Of a DNA stretch of 64,000 nt, positions 30,757-41,846 are shown piece by piece. The stretch comes from Porodaedalea pini (taxonomy: Eukaryota > Basidiomycota > Agaricomycetes > Hymenochaetales > Hymenochaetaceae): assembly GCA_002794775.1 (NCBI GenBank), contig NBAY01000002.1, positions 2,418,001 through 2,482,000 on the forward strand, written 5' to 3'. A program made the translations under genes and the position numbers. Position 1 is the first letter of the stretch, and each line of letters opens with the position of its first letter. The notes under the pieces were generated by a model, which was given only the letters and a program-made list of their open reading frames with translations, did no database searches and was not told the origin of the DNA.

Positions 30757-32559
30757 CTACGCTGTAATTCGAGCAAGAATCATGCATAACAACATGCCAA
30801 AGCAGATGATCACATCTCGTTTGACTCTCTCTTCCATGTCGAGTTGTCTGAGCTCGACAAATTTGTCGAGAACTGCTACCATTTCTTGCCCCTCAGTCCT
30901 GTAGACTGGCGTATGGTGATCCGTTTGTTGAACTGAACCCAATCTCACAGGATGCACACCTGAGGACAAGCCTGGACTTGGTTGCTTAATATCAGGAGTT
31001 GCACCGTTACCATTGCATGCACTTATAGAAGTGCGATAGTGAGCTTTGTCTGAATCTGCAAATGGCCCGGGAGACGGCATTTCAAGTAGTACTCCGGGAC
31101 GCGAAAGGTCATCCTGTGCATTGGAACAAAGATCTCCTGTCGCAAGATGGCGACCTTTGCAGGCTATGGATGTGAGACCCTCGAATGGCACTTTCGGTAT
31201 GTTGCTCGACCGAAGAACAGAGATCTTTATCACATTACTGTCTTTGGTGGGCAGTTCTTTATCACCGAGCTCGCTATCGCTTCTTTCGCAAGCTCTCTCA
31301 GAATTAAGTTGTGTAGATTGTGACGAGGGGTTCTTTGCGCAAGAGGCACTCAGTTCCTGCGGGGGATGCTCGGGAGAGATGGATGATATATTGTTGTACG
31401 GTTTTGTCGTAGCACAACGGGGTAAGATGCGCGGCGTTGGTTTAGATACAAGCGATGTGGACTGAAGGGTAGGCGGTTGTTTCGTATCGTCAAAGCCTAA
31501 GCCATTCATTGCTGTCGAAGGCGGTTCTAGTGATTCTTGGAATTCGGTCAGGTGTTTCGAGCCATTTGACTCATTCGGACCCAATTTGCCAACTAGATTA
31601 ATTGATTAAACGACTCAAAAGAGTTAGAACATATTATACTCACTGCTGGCCACCGAGTCGCCATTTTCCACCTTCTGCTGTTCTTGAGTCGCGATCTTGC
31701 TAAGATGATCTGCATGCTTCACTTTCCACGAATCCTGCTCCACACTGCAGAGACGTTGAACAATACAGTTCCCAATCCGTATGCAAACGTTGAGTGAGTG
31801 ACGTACATGTATTTGATCAACAGATACATTCACCTTTCAATTAATTCTATCCGTATAGTTTCTGTCTTGGAGTTCGCCTTTATATGAGGAACCTGCGTCT
31901 ACGCACCACCGGGACGCGTCAGTCAAAGCACGATCAAAAATTATATTTAATAGCAGGTTCAGAGTTAGCAAGGACACACCATTGCGTAGTCCTGCAACTG
32001 TCTATAAGTCGCTTGCATAATACTTTTGGTCGAAGGGATAACTGAACTGGAAAAAGGCGACTTGACACGAAAGGCAGCCTCTGCCAGCCTGAAGCAGATT
32101 ACCGACAGTCAGCTTGTGAAGCAATATACTCTGTGTGAAAGAAGTTACACTTACGATTCATCCTCCTGAAGCTGAGGTTCCAGTGTTAACAGCTGCTTTA
32201 CGATGTCGTACTCATCGCTTTCTGTGTTGATGCCGAGTATCTGCAAATATGAACAAAGTACTTCAGTTTGACGAATATTCAGAATAGCAGACCCACGACG
32301 AGTTCTTCACCTTTGCGTGAGCTAGCATGCATTGCTTGTGCGCACAGCAGAAACACTCCTTCGCCGGCGCTTTTGCACTAGCGTGAGCTAGCTGAGGGCT
32401 GATACGTGCAGTGCTTTCAAGCTTCGGCGATATGAGAGCATTTTCGGGACGTCCAAGATCTGCGACAGACGGCTTGAGTGTGAAAGAGTGCAGATTATTG
32501 CTTTCTGAGTTCGTGAATGTGGAAGGATCGAACTTGAAGACTGTCAGTGGGTCGGACAT
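30757..32559 (-). CDS. Unrecognised protein with C-terminal membrane anchor
   Basis: I reconstruct exons from the ATG at 32557-32559 (MSDPLTVFKFDPSTFTNSES), then ILGINTESDEYDIVKQLLTL, LAEAAFRVKSPFSSSVIPST with MQATYRQLQDYAM, a charged exon containing DSWKVKHADHLSKIATQEQQ, and a long 3' exon from near 31584 that is Ser/Pro-rich. The end carries KFVELRQLDMEERVKRD, a probable coiled coil, and the helix VIICFGMLLCMILARITA directly before the stop. That layout suggests a tail-anchored membrane protein. An early CCAHKQCMLAHAK motif could bind metal, but it is too short to call. I do not know the family, and the exon boundaries are uncertain. Confidence 0.5.
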
Positions 32560-32876
32560 GACCAGTGTGACTGTTTGCAAGCTGAAAAACGATGTCGACA
32601 GACTACTAGATTCTTATAGAGTAGTTCGTCCAACACGCTAGGCCCTCAGAACTTGTTTTCCGACGATCGTAAGGATGAACTGACAGCTCAAGGCCGTTGC
32701 GTTAACGCGGTGCAAGTCAAACCCCGGCACAAATGGACGCGAGCATGACAAAGAAACGCGTACATAATCGACATTGCGTCGGGTGCAGCTCAGATAGACA
32801 ACGATAGCTCTACAAGCCGGCCAAGACTGTTATGAGAGATATGCATAGTTCAAGTTTTCTTACAGTATAACGAGGA
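32560..32876. other. Intergenic region, 317 bp
   Basis: Upstream of the 30757-32559 gene and downstream of ureD. I see no coding frame, repeat or RNA structure I could support. Confidence 0.4.
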
Positions 32877-33844
32877 TCATCTTAAAGCTTTACCAAGTAC
32901 ATCCGCTCCTACATACTCTGCGAGTCCATTCAAATGCTCGCGAATCCAACTCTTCACCACTTCCGTTTCCGTCCCAGCTATTCGAACAATACATCCGCAT
33001 TCTATATGGCTCGTTGACCATAGCATGTCTGGAGGAGAAGTTTGCTGGTAGACTGATATTTCTCGATATATAGCATATAGCGTGTCCACGATTCTGCGTA
33101 GCTTCGGTCCGCATAGAATGAGAGTCGCGTAGCAAGAGTATACGCCCATCCGCTCTTTCAGTGGCCTCCGACTATTACCATCTTCTTCCAGTAACAAGAC
33201 GTCCCTTACCAACCGCTTCTCGCCCAACCAAATCTCATTGACGCTGTAATACCGCGAGAATTGCCACTCTTCACCCCTTGCCATGCGTCCAGAAGTGACC
33301 CAGTCCAGTACGAGCGCTGATGCATCTTCTTCAAGACGAAACGCTTGGATTTGGTTATATGCGGCGGCTGAGAAGCATGTAACCGGGTCTGGCAAGAATA
33401 AGAGTAACCCGTCCTCCTGCACATGAACGTCCAGTCTCTGTACAGTAGAAACCCCAAAGACGTCCTCCACGTTCTCAGAGACTTTAGCCAGTCTAATACC
33501 AGGTCTATGCTTGAACACCTTAGTAGAGCCCTTGGTGGAATACTGTGAGCAAGGTACGTATTTCAGTTAATTAGAAAGTTCGTGCGCACTTGAGTAAGAA
33601 GTAGAAGCGATGCATTAGAGCCGACTTCAACCTCAAGACGGATTCGGTCACCGCTGACGAGACCCCCTCCGTAAGTCAAAACATACGCGATAGCGACAGC
33701 AGGCTCGTTAACACGAGGCGAAAGTAGCTTCAAGGGATAGCGATATGATAGCTCTGAGAAGACTGCCTGACGACCATGCAAATTAAGTTCGATCCGTCCT
33801 GAGCCTGCGACATTGTCGACGACAGCGAGGGTGCTGATGCTCAT
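32877..33844 (-). CDS. Urease accessory protein UreD/UreH
   Basis: UreD binds apo-urease and takes part in nickel insertion with UreF and UreG. Exon 1 from the ATG at 33842-33844 encodes RIELNLHGRQAVFSELSYRY, then PLKLLSP and AYVLTYGGGLVSGDRIRLEV, the standard UreD start. After an intron the second exon reads YSTKGSTKVFK and continues LLLFLPDPVTCFSAAAYNQI, with LVLDWVTSGRMARGEEWQFS and ERMGVYSCYATLILCGPKLR. It ends GADVLGKALR at 32877. These are the usual blocks in the usual order, so the gene looks complete. Neither urease nor its other accessory genes are in this window, which is normal for fungi. Confidence 0.9.
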
Positions 33845-33972
33845 GACTACGGAAGACGTGAGCTTGGAGTTGAGCGGAAATCCAAAGGTGTCGTGACGCG
33901 GCTCTCACCGCGTTTTCCTAGCTAGCGCGTCGACCCTCGACCTCACTCACTCTTCGGTGGTCCTTCTTCGAC
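33845..33972. promoter_or_regulatory. Shared divergent promoter, ureD-like gene and coiled-coil gene
   Basis: Only 128 bp separate the two divergent start codons, so the core promoters must overlap or abut. No clear TATA box. Confidence 0.5.
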
Positions 33973-36900
33973 ATGTCCGACGTCGAAAACGTACCTCCTT
34001 CGCCTGCTGGCGATGTCGGATCTGAGCACGAGCTTTCTAGCGCTGTCGACTTAAAGTCTGAAGATTCTGGGATTCCTCCCCACGCTGGCGATGCCGACAC
34101 ATCGTCCTTGCATTCAGGAAATGAAGCCCACGCCGCTGAAGACGATGTACACGACACAACTGAAGGGAAGACTGATGATAAGACAACTGAATTAGCTCAT
34201 GAAAGCGGAGCTGAACCTGCCAGCACCGGGGATGCATCAGGCGTGTCCAAGGAGATTAGTGAAGAGAGTAGCGTAGTCAAGCCTCAGAAACCTGCAGGCG
34301 ACGCGGACAAGGCAGTGAAGAAGGCTCCCGCAGCCGTGAAATCATCGCCTGTGAAGGCAAGTAGGACGTCAACAGGTCCGACTCCGCTCGTGAAAAAGGC
34401 GCGTTAAACATGCTTTCGCGTATCTGCTCCGTAAATATATTAACTTTATATTCTGCTGCCACGGCCCACAGGTCATCAACTCAGGTACTTTTGGCGCCGG
34501 ATTCGTCAAGCCCGCTCCTCCTATTGTGTCGAAGGCAGCTAGCACATCTTCCGCCATTGCCAAACCTGCTCCTTCAGCTTCTTTAAGGAAATCTACAAGT
34601 GTCGCCAACGCGCCCGCGTCTAAGCCAACTACCGCGTCGACGAAGGCTCCTGCCGCAAGGACTTCCACTACTACGAACAAGCCTACTATGTCTACTCGAC
34701 CAGGAACTTCATCTTCTATGGCGTCCTCCGCCACTACAGCGACGCGCAGACCGTCTGTGCCTCCGAAGCCCTCTTTGGCAAGCTCGACTTCGAGGCGAGC
34801 TCCCTCTCCGGCTCCAGCGTCAGATGTGACCAAGACGACTACGCGCACTGTCGTTTCCCCTGTTGGCTCCACAGGCAGGCAAGCGACCACAAACCGACCT
34901 CGCGCTTCTATCTCTGATGGTTTGCCGCCGCCGGCGCGGCGTGCTTCTCTGGGCCCGAAGCCCACTCCTCCTCCGATGACTGCGAAACCACCCTTAGCTG
35001 CGAGGCGAACTACAGGTGCAGGTTCAATTTCTTCCTTGAAAGACATAAAGGAAGACAATTCGGCGCTTGATGATATGCAGAAGAAGGCACGTTGGGTATT
35101 TCGTACACTGCGGAGAGTCAAGCTTACAACGTGCTTTTCAGCTTCAAGACGCGCAGGCTTCCTTGAAAGCTCAGACAGAACAGACGGAGTCTCTTCGGAC
35201 TGATTTGAAATCGGCTCGCGAGCGATTAGACGTTGCACTTGCGGACGCTCAGTCTAAACAGACAGCACTCGATGATTTGAAGCAGGCGAAGGACAACGCC
35301 GAAACGCAGTTATCCGCTCAGGAGGCTGCAGTCAACGGGCTTCGTGCTGAGATTACCTCGATCAACGCTGATCTGGAGGATGTGACAGCCAAGGTTCGCG
35401 ACTTTCGCCCAGGATCGGCAAAGTTAATGATCTCTGATGTTCTTTCTACAGTTGGACGCAGCGCAGGCTGAGGCCACATCGAAAGCCGAGCAGATACAGG
35501 CTCTCGAGGATCAGCTCAAATCACTCACTGACGAGAGCCAGGCTGCGAAGGAGGAGATCGAAACATTGAAGACATCCTCCACTGCGGCGGCGTCGGCCTC
35601 AGCTACCGCAGCTGTAGAACACGAAGCATTGCTCTCGGCTCGCGCAGATCTCGAAGCCATCAAAGTTGAAACTGATGCGCTTGCCGTCGCCCATGAGACT
35701 GCGCTGCAGCAGGCTGATGCCAAAGTTCGTGAGTTGGAGAGCGCTGCCGCTCGTACCGAAGAACTGGCTGCGCAGGTGGCTACGCTGAAAGCCGAGAAGC
35801 AGGAGAATGAGAACAAACTTTCAGAGCTTGAGGTCGAGATCCTTGAACTGAGGGAGACAGCTGAGACGGCGGAAGATAAGGAGAACCAGGCTCTTGCTCG
35901 TATCAAGGCGCTAGAGGATCAGATCGCGAACCTCTCTGCACAGTCAGAGCAGGCGCTCATCGAGGCGAAGAAGAGAGATGAAGAGCACGAACGCGCACTT
36001 GTGGAGATCGAGCACCAGCACGAGGAGTCGCTGAAAGTCGCAAGCGATGAGCAAGGCAAGCTTTCGGCGAAGTTGAAGGAGCTTGAGGATGAGCTGTCAG
36101 GAGCTGTCGCGCGGTATGAACAAGCCCTCGCTGAGGCGAACTCCGCTGAAGAGGCTCACACCGCAAAACTGGATGAACTGGAGAAGCTTCACGCCGAAAA
36201 GGCAGGCGAGCTTTCGACTGAGATTCATCGACTTGCGAATGAGCTTGCTGTGAGCATCTTCTTTGCGCACATTAAATAATCTCTGACAACTTCTTCCAGG
36301 GTCAAGAAGCTCAGTATGCTACGAAGGTTGACGCTGTTAAGGAGGAACATGATCAGCTTTTGCAGGAAGCTTTCCAGAAAGCAAAGGTAGGCTTCGTTGT
36401 TTGTATCTCTTTGCAGTTGCACTCAATGCCTTTACTCAGACGGAAGCGGGTGATGCCCACGGGCAGGATCTGCATGCCTTGCGCACACAGTCTCAGGCAA
36501 TGATCGAGCAGCTCAACGCCGCGCACAAGTCATTCATCGACGAGCTCAAGGCTGAGCACGAGGCGGCTTTAGATGCGAAGGTTAAGTCACTCGATAAGAC
36601 GATCAGCAACCAGACCCTTGAGCTCAAGGCAACTCAGGACGACCTGGCGAAGGCGAAGGCTGCACTTGCCGCTTCTTTACCGGAAATTGAAGCGCTTAAG
36701 AAGCAGGTAGAGGAAGCCGAGAAGGCTGCATCCACTGTCGCAGCTTCTTCTGCGTCGGAGCATGCATCGGAGGTGCTTCGTTTGACGAGAGAGCTATCGT
36801 CTGCGCACGATGAGTCTACTGCGCTCAAGGAAGTGCTATCTGCACAGAAGGACTCTATTTCTGAGATGTCGAACAACCATTCGACAGAGTTAGAGGTCGC

Positions 36901-37769
36901 CGCTAAGACTCGAGCTGAGGAAGTGACTAAGCTGCGTGCCGAGCACGAGGCAGAAGTGTTCTCACTGCTGAAGGATAAATCTGAGTTGGCTGCTCGTGTT
37001 TCAGACTTGGAAGGCGAACTCTCGACGCTGCAGGCGACGGTTGCCGCGCAGGCTGCGGCGCCAGCTGCCAGCAAAGGTAATGGTGTCGTGCCTACAGGTT
37101 CCGCGTCCGTATCGAAGGAAGATCTTCAGAAGCTGCACGAGGCGCATAATCTGAAGATACACGACCTCGAGGCGCAGCACGAGAGGACGGTGACTTCTCT
37201 GCGAGGCGATCTCAACACAACTGTCGCCAGAACCGACGAGCTCCAGAACGAGGTCGACCGTAAGTCGATGGAAATCAATTACCTCGAATCGGAGGCAGAG
37301 GAGAAGGAAGATGCTATTACTCGGTATGTGAAGCTTCTAAAAGTTTTCGTTCAAGTCAAGGTCCCCAGGCTCCGCTTTCTTTTCCGTGTTTGATATACGC
37401 GACCTTCGTCGATTTTGACACTTTCAACCTAAATTATCAACTTCCTCTCTTGTTTTATCCGGATTTTTACCACATGCCATATGTCTCTTGTCCAACTACA
37501 TGTCTTTATGCGTACATGCTATCCTCGCCATGCTCAGTTTCTCTTTGCAATCGTATTCTCTTCACCCACGCTATGCCACGTTATTTGCTCCTGCATTCAC
37601 ATTTTTAATCAAATGATTCGATGTTTATTCTGCACTTCATATCCCTTTTTTCCGCGTGCGCGTAACTCTGATCTCACGTGGCTCGCTTGCTTTATTCAGG
37701 TTGAAAGAGGACGTCGCTCACCTTACGGAGCAGCTGGAGAAATACCAACAAGTTCATATCACCGTCTAA
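33973..37769 (+). CDS. Long coiled-coil protein with disordered Ser/Pro/Thr N-terminus
   Basis: The start is the ATG at 33973 (MSDVENVPPSPAGDVGSEHE). The first exon is acidic and ends in KKAPAAVKSSPVKAS-like repeats. The second (from about 34470) is Ala/Thr/Ser/Pro-rich and basic, ending LKDIKEDNSALDDMQKK. From about 35140 to 37325 the protein is almost pure heptad coiled coil (EQTESLRTDLKSARERLDVA; AEAEATSKAEQIQALEDQLK type), rich in Ala, Glu, Lys and Leu. The final exon, after an unusually long intron of about 376 nt, encodes LKEDVAHLTEQLEKYQQVHI and stops at 37767-37769. The basic, proline-rich head and long rod resemble microtubule- or cortex-associated scaffold proteins. I cannot assign it to a named family. 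Confidence 0.7.
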
Positions 37770-38640
37770 GCAGGCCCACGTCCGCCATTTGCCGTCAAAC
37801 CACATGCATATTTTGTTTCAACATCGCATGATACCCTTCGACTCTGTCTTCGGATCATTCACGTCCCTCACGATCGCCTCCTTGCTCCTCGCATCCATCC
37901 TCATTGTTTCTTCGTGTCGTTCATCCATCATTCATTCATTCATTCATCCGGAGTGGAGACCAACGTTCACATTACTTCCAGACAGTTCACATTCACCTAC
38001 ATGCCTCGTTATCTCACGTGTGTACGTACCCTTATACCCTCTATATAGTGTTCCTTGACCATTCTATCGCGCTCTTCCTAACGTACAGGCCATTTAATTC
38101 CGTCATTTACTGTCCGCTTCTAGTATAACTGCTACCGGATTAAGATATGACACTCTTCACAGTTCAGATTGATAAAAGCTGAGCTCGCGTGTATGTTCTC
38201 GTCCGTGCCATGGTATTAGATAACTCTCGATTTGCTTCGACAATGATCGACGCGTTTTCACGTTCGACTCGTAAGTTACGCGCCGACGCGTTCTTTGCAC
38301 GTGAAATCTCAGAATTTCGGAGACAAAACACAAATCAACACGCAAAAATCAAGGAGAAAGAAAATAAGGCTACAGTGCAGAGAAATGTCGGTACATGGAG
38401 CTGCTACTGGAACTGGTTGTTACTAAGCCTAGCTTTAAACGATAATAATATCAATGGGGATCCAATAAGAATGAGACCATTTTATATAATCGTACCGCGG
38501 GCATCCCGTGGGATTGATTTCCCCAATAGCTTTCGCGGCGTCCCGAGCAATCCACTGCTCTTGTCCTTTCCTCTTTTCCTTCTTCCTCCCCTCCCACTCC
38601 GCCAATCTTGTAACTAGTTCTCGCGTCGACTCTATCAGAC
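37770..38640. other. Intergenic region, 871 bp, promoter of YHM2
   Basis: Between the coiled-coil gene and YHM2 on the same strand. It contains a short tandem repeat (ATTC units, 37930-37948), pyrimidine-rich tracts and no convincing coding frame. The second half should hold the YHM2 promoter. Confidence 0.5.
37930..37948. repeat. ATTC microsatellite
   Basis: Four to five tandem ATTC units in the 3' flank of the coiled-coil gene. Confidence 0.7.
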
Positions 38641-40079
38641 ATGGCACCAATGGCAAGAGAACCAGGCCAAAAAGGCGTCAACTGGTCGAACATTGCTGTC
38701 GGTGAGTTCGCTCCTGACCTCGTCATGCACGCGTTGCGGGATACTAACGGAACAACGTTCAGGCGCGATTATGAACATGGTACAGTGATTTTCTCGTGTC
38801 ATTGTCCAAAGACTAATTCCTTCAACTGTCCTGACTCGATAATGATAGTTTGTGAGTTCGAAATTTCGATTTTACTGTGCTATTGAAGGCGCCTTTCTGA
38901 CCCTTCCTATTTTCTGCAGGAGGTAAGCTCACTCGAGGTCCCGCATAATTTCTACGGTGCATTTGACTAGAATGAACGATTAGGTTACGACTTTGGGCCA
39001 ACCGCTGGAGGTCATCAAGACCCAGATGGCTGCCAATCGCAAACAGACCATGTTGCAGGCACTCCGGACGGTTTGGAGTCGTGGGGGCATCTCTGGATTC
39101 TACCAAGGACTTATTCCTTGGGTACGTATATCTCGACTCCGTATGCAGCGGATGTAGCACTTACAACTTTACTAGGCTTGGATAGAGGCGTCGACGAAGG
39201 GCGGTGTATTACTGTTCACCGCATCGGAGATTGAAACCGCTTTCATGGGCCTCGGTGTAAATCCCGCAGCTGCCGGACTTATGGGAGGTATGGGTGGTGG
39301 CATTGCGCAGGCTTATGCGACCATGGGTGTGTTGCCTAGAGCTGTTTGTCGCTGGCTTTGTGTCTGACTAGCTTGACTTGAGGTTTCTGCACCTGTATGA
39401 AGACGGCTGAGATCACGCGGCATAAGCAGGCTGCTGCGGGTATCAAGCCGCCGTCGACGTGGGCCGTCTTTGCGGACATATACCGCAGAGAAGGTATTGC
39501 TGGTATTAACAAGGGTGTTAATGCGGTAGCAGTCCGCCAGTGCACGAACTGGGGCTCGCGGTGAGTCTGATCCTTAATTGGTAAGGACCGCTTTCTGATG
39601 CTGTTCACCGCCAGTATGGGCTTTGCCCGCCTTGCGGAGTCTTCTATTCGGAAAATCCGTGGAAAAGACGAGAAGGAAAAGCTAGCTGCACTTGACAAGA
39701 TCTTGGCATCGTCAATAGGTGGCGCTCTCGCGACTTGGAACCAGCCTATCGAGGTTGTTCGCGTCGAGGTAAACCAGTGCCACGAATATCAATTACTACC
39801 TTTAAACTGAAATGCTCGTAGATGCAATCCATGGCTAAGAACACGTCTGCTAACCGGCCTGCTAAACTCACGATCTTCAACACGCTTGGCTATATTTACA
39901 AGGAAAACGGTCTTAAAGGGTTGTACCGTGGAGTCACTCCTCGCATCGGACTTGGTATCTGGCAAACGGTCTGCATGGTATCCTTCGCTGACTATGTTAA
40001 AGCTTGGTATGTGTTCTAAATCCTGCAGCATCATTGACAAACTTTGCTGAACTCTTGATGTAGGGTCAAAGGACAGTAA
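38641..40079 (+). CDS. YHM2: Mitochondrial citrate/oxoglutarate carrier Yhm2
   Basis: Yhm2 exchanges citrate for oxoglutarate across the inner mitochondrial membrane and was also found associated with mitochondrial DNA. Exon 1 (38641-38701) encodes [20 protein letters not shown]. Exons of 17 nt (38763-38779), 3 nt (38849-38851) and 3 nt (38920-38922) follow, and exon 5 begins at 38984. Together they read [18 protein letters not shown], matching yeast [18 protein letters not shown]. Later blocks are [74 protein letters not shown] and [20 protein letters not shown]. The protein ends WVKGQ at TAA 40077-40079. Three mitochondrial-carrier repeats are present and the gene looks intact. Confidence 0.92.
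38763..38922 (+). other. Microexon cluster of YHM2: 17, 3 and 3 nt
   Basis: Exons at 38763-38779, 38849-38851 (TTT) and 38920-38922 (GAG), separated by introns of 69, 68 and 61 nt. The splice signals are TTCAG/exon/GTACAG, GATAG/TTT/GTGAGT and TGCAG/GAG/GTAAGC. All three keep the frame and the carrier motif. Removing either 3-nt exon would delete one residue from a strictly spaced conserved segment. Confidence 0.75.
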
Positions 40080-40355
40080 ATTGACATAGCCTTTTTTTCC
40101 CCTTCCACCCTTCACTATCGCATGGAGCGCATTCTGTTGCTCGGCATTTTAGCATTTTTAGACGTTATTTTAGGATTCAGTTATTGTTTTGAACGTTATG
40201 TTCTACACAATGTGCATCTGAGTTGAAGCGTTGAGATCTTTTATGAAATCCGCAGAATGATCGTCGTCCAGGGTGTTCCGCTTATAGCCGACCCCTTTAT
40301 TTACAACACCTTCGCACTAAACTTCTCTAGAACTGACGAGTCGACGACAGCAACT

Positions 40356-41321
40356 ATGAGCGCTGTAGCAAAGAAAGGTCCACATCCGCTCCTAGGAGCA
40401 TACATCGCGCAACTCGCGACACATCCTTTACGCACGAAGGCCATCACCGCAGGTTCGTCTCACTGACGCTCGGGACATGTTAGTCCGCAATTCTAACCTT
40501 CTGCGGCCGCGCAGGCACGCTCTGTTTCATCCAGGAGGTGCTCGCCTCGCACATCGCGAACACGCCCGTCCAGCGGCCGCCCAAAGTCTCGCCGCGCGTC
40601 GCACATGCACTGGCCATCGCGAAGGTCGACGTGAAGGCGCTGAAGATGGCACTGTACGGCTTCCTCGTGTCCGCTCCGCTGGGACATGTGCTCGTCGGCC
40701 TGCTGCAGCGCGTGTTTGCGGGCCGCACAGGCACGCGTGCGCGCGTCGCCCAGATTCTAGCGAGTAATCTGCTCGTCGCGCCCATACAGTCCGCTGGTAA
40801 GTCATACATTCTTGGTAAAGGTGACCGTTGATGATATGCTTATTCATGATACTTCTATTTCTCCTATAGTATACCTCGCGTCGATGGCAGTCATCAATGG
40901 CGCGAAGTCGGTGGATGATGTTGTCCGCACTGTCAAGTCCGGGTTCATGTCAGTCATGCGGGTGCGTGCAGTTTCTCTCGTGATGTCTTGGGAGGAGTAC
41001 TGAGTAACCTCCTGATAGATGACTTGGGTCACGTCGCCTCTCGCAATGGTCATTGCCCAGAAGTTTATACCTCAGGAGGTCGGTGGCTCGCCTACCCTTC
41101 ACTGGCTTGTCTTATGAATTATTCCTATAAATAGCTCTGGGTACCATTCTTCAACCTCGTTGGCTTCTCTCTCGGTGTAAGTAGGGTTTGTCTCTGAGCT
41201 CGCTGCTGGCTAATAGCATCGTTCTTGACAGTCGTACTTTACGGTGCGCGTCAAGAAGGCACGACTCCAGTCAGAGAAAGCCAAGAAAGCGAAGGAGGAA
41301 AAGGAGTCCAAGGACGAATAA
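40356..41321 (+). CDS. Mpv17/PMP22-family membrane protein
   Basis: The start is the ATG at 40356 (MSAVAKKGPHPLLGAYIAQL). Exon 2 reads TLCFIQEVLASHIANTPVQR and has the family KMALYGFLVSAPLGHVLVGL helix. Later exons give VYLASMAVINGAKSVDDVVR, MTWVTSPLAMVIAQKFIPQE, LWVPFFNLVGFSLG and SYFTVRVKKARLQSEKAKKA. It ends KESKDE at TAA 41319-41321. The conserved FxxxGP/HxWY-type region and the W-x-x-P-F-F-N-x-V-F/G core of the Mpv17/PMP22 family are present in this modified form. Members sit in peroxisomal or inner mitochondrial membranes and may form channels. Which membrane applies here cannot be told. The lysine-rich tail is typical of fungal members. Confidence 0.8.
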
Positions 41322-41846
41322 TCAGGTTTAGCTGGCCCGCTCTGCGCTTGGTATCTCCACTCTATCTCTCTACATCTATGGACATATCTATCTTCATATC
41401 TACTGCCTTCATAACCGTTGTACTATATGATTGTATTTGCAACAATGCACACAACTCGTTCAATTAAACGTGTCCTTGTTTGATCGTTTTGCATAGCTCT
41501 AGGCCTCGTCAAACAATTCAAGTGAATGAGCATGGTTTGATCATAAAATGAATCTGTGATCCATACAAAAGTATACCAAGGAACGAAGCCAAGACTACGA
41601 GGCATTAAACGAAAAAAGAGCCAGTAAATTAGGGGGGGGGGGGGGGGGGCGAATGGCGCCTGCATATGCTACAGCATGTTGTTGTTCCATGACAGAAAGA
41701 GAGGAGGGACTAGAGTCTGGAGAGGAGAGAGAGAAATCGGAGCAAGGGGCGTATCATGAAGGTCAATAAAGCTAGAGTCATGCAGAGAACGACAAAAAAT
41801 GGGAACAAATGATGAGAAAGAGGAAATGATATGTGATAATCACATA
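41322..41846. other. Convergent 3' intergenic region with an 18-G run
   Basis: Lies between the stops of the Mpv17-family gene and BYR4. The plus strand carries 18 consecutive G (41632-41649), followed by purine-rich sequence to about 41830. No coding evidence. Confidence 0.6.
41632..41649. repeat. Homopolymer of 18 G
   Basis: Uninterrupted G tract, long enough to fold into a G-quadruplex or to vary in length. It is also an error-prone site for sequencing. Confidence 0.9.

Noticed and set aside
34369..35238. Long minus-strand open frame (289 codons) opposite the coiled-coil gene
   Set aside because: Its Gly/Val/Ala composition is the antisense of Ser/Thr/Pro/Ala repeats. No start context or motif supports it.
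35511..37074. Serine-rich minus-strand frames inside the coiled-coil gene
   Set aside because: They are the antisense of Ala/Glu/Lys heptad repeats, a common shadow effect.
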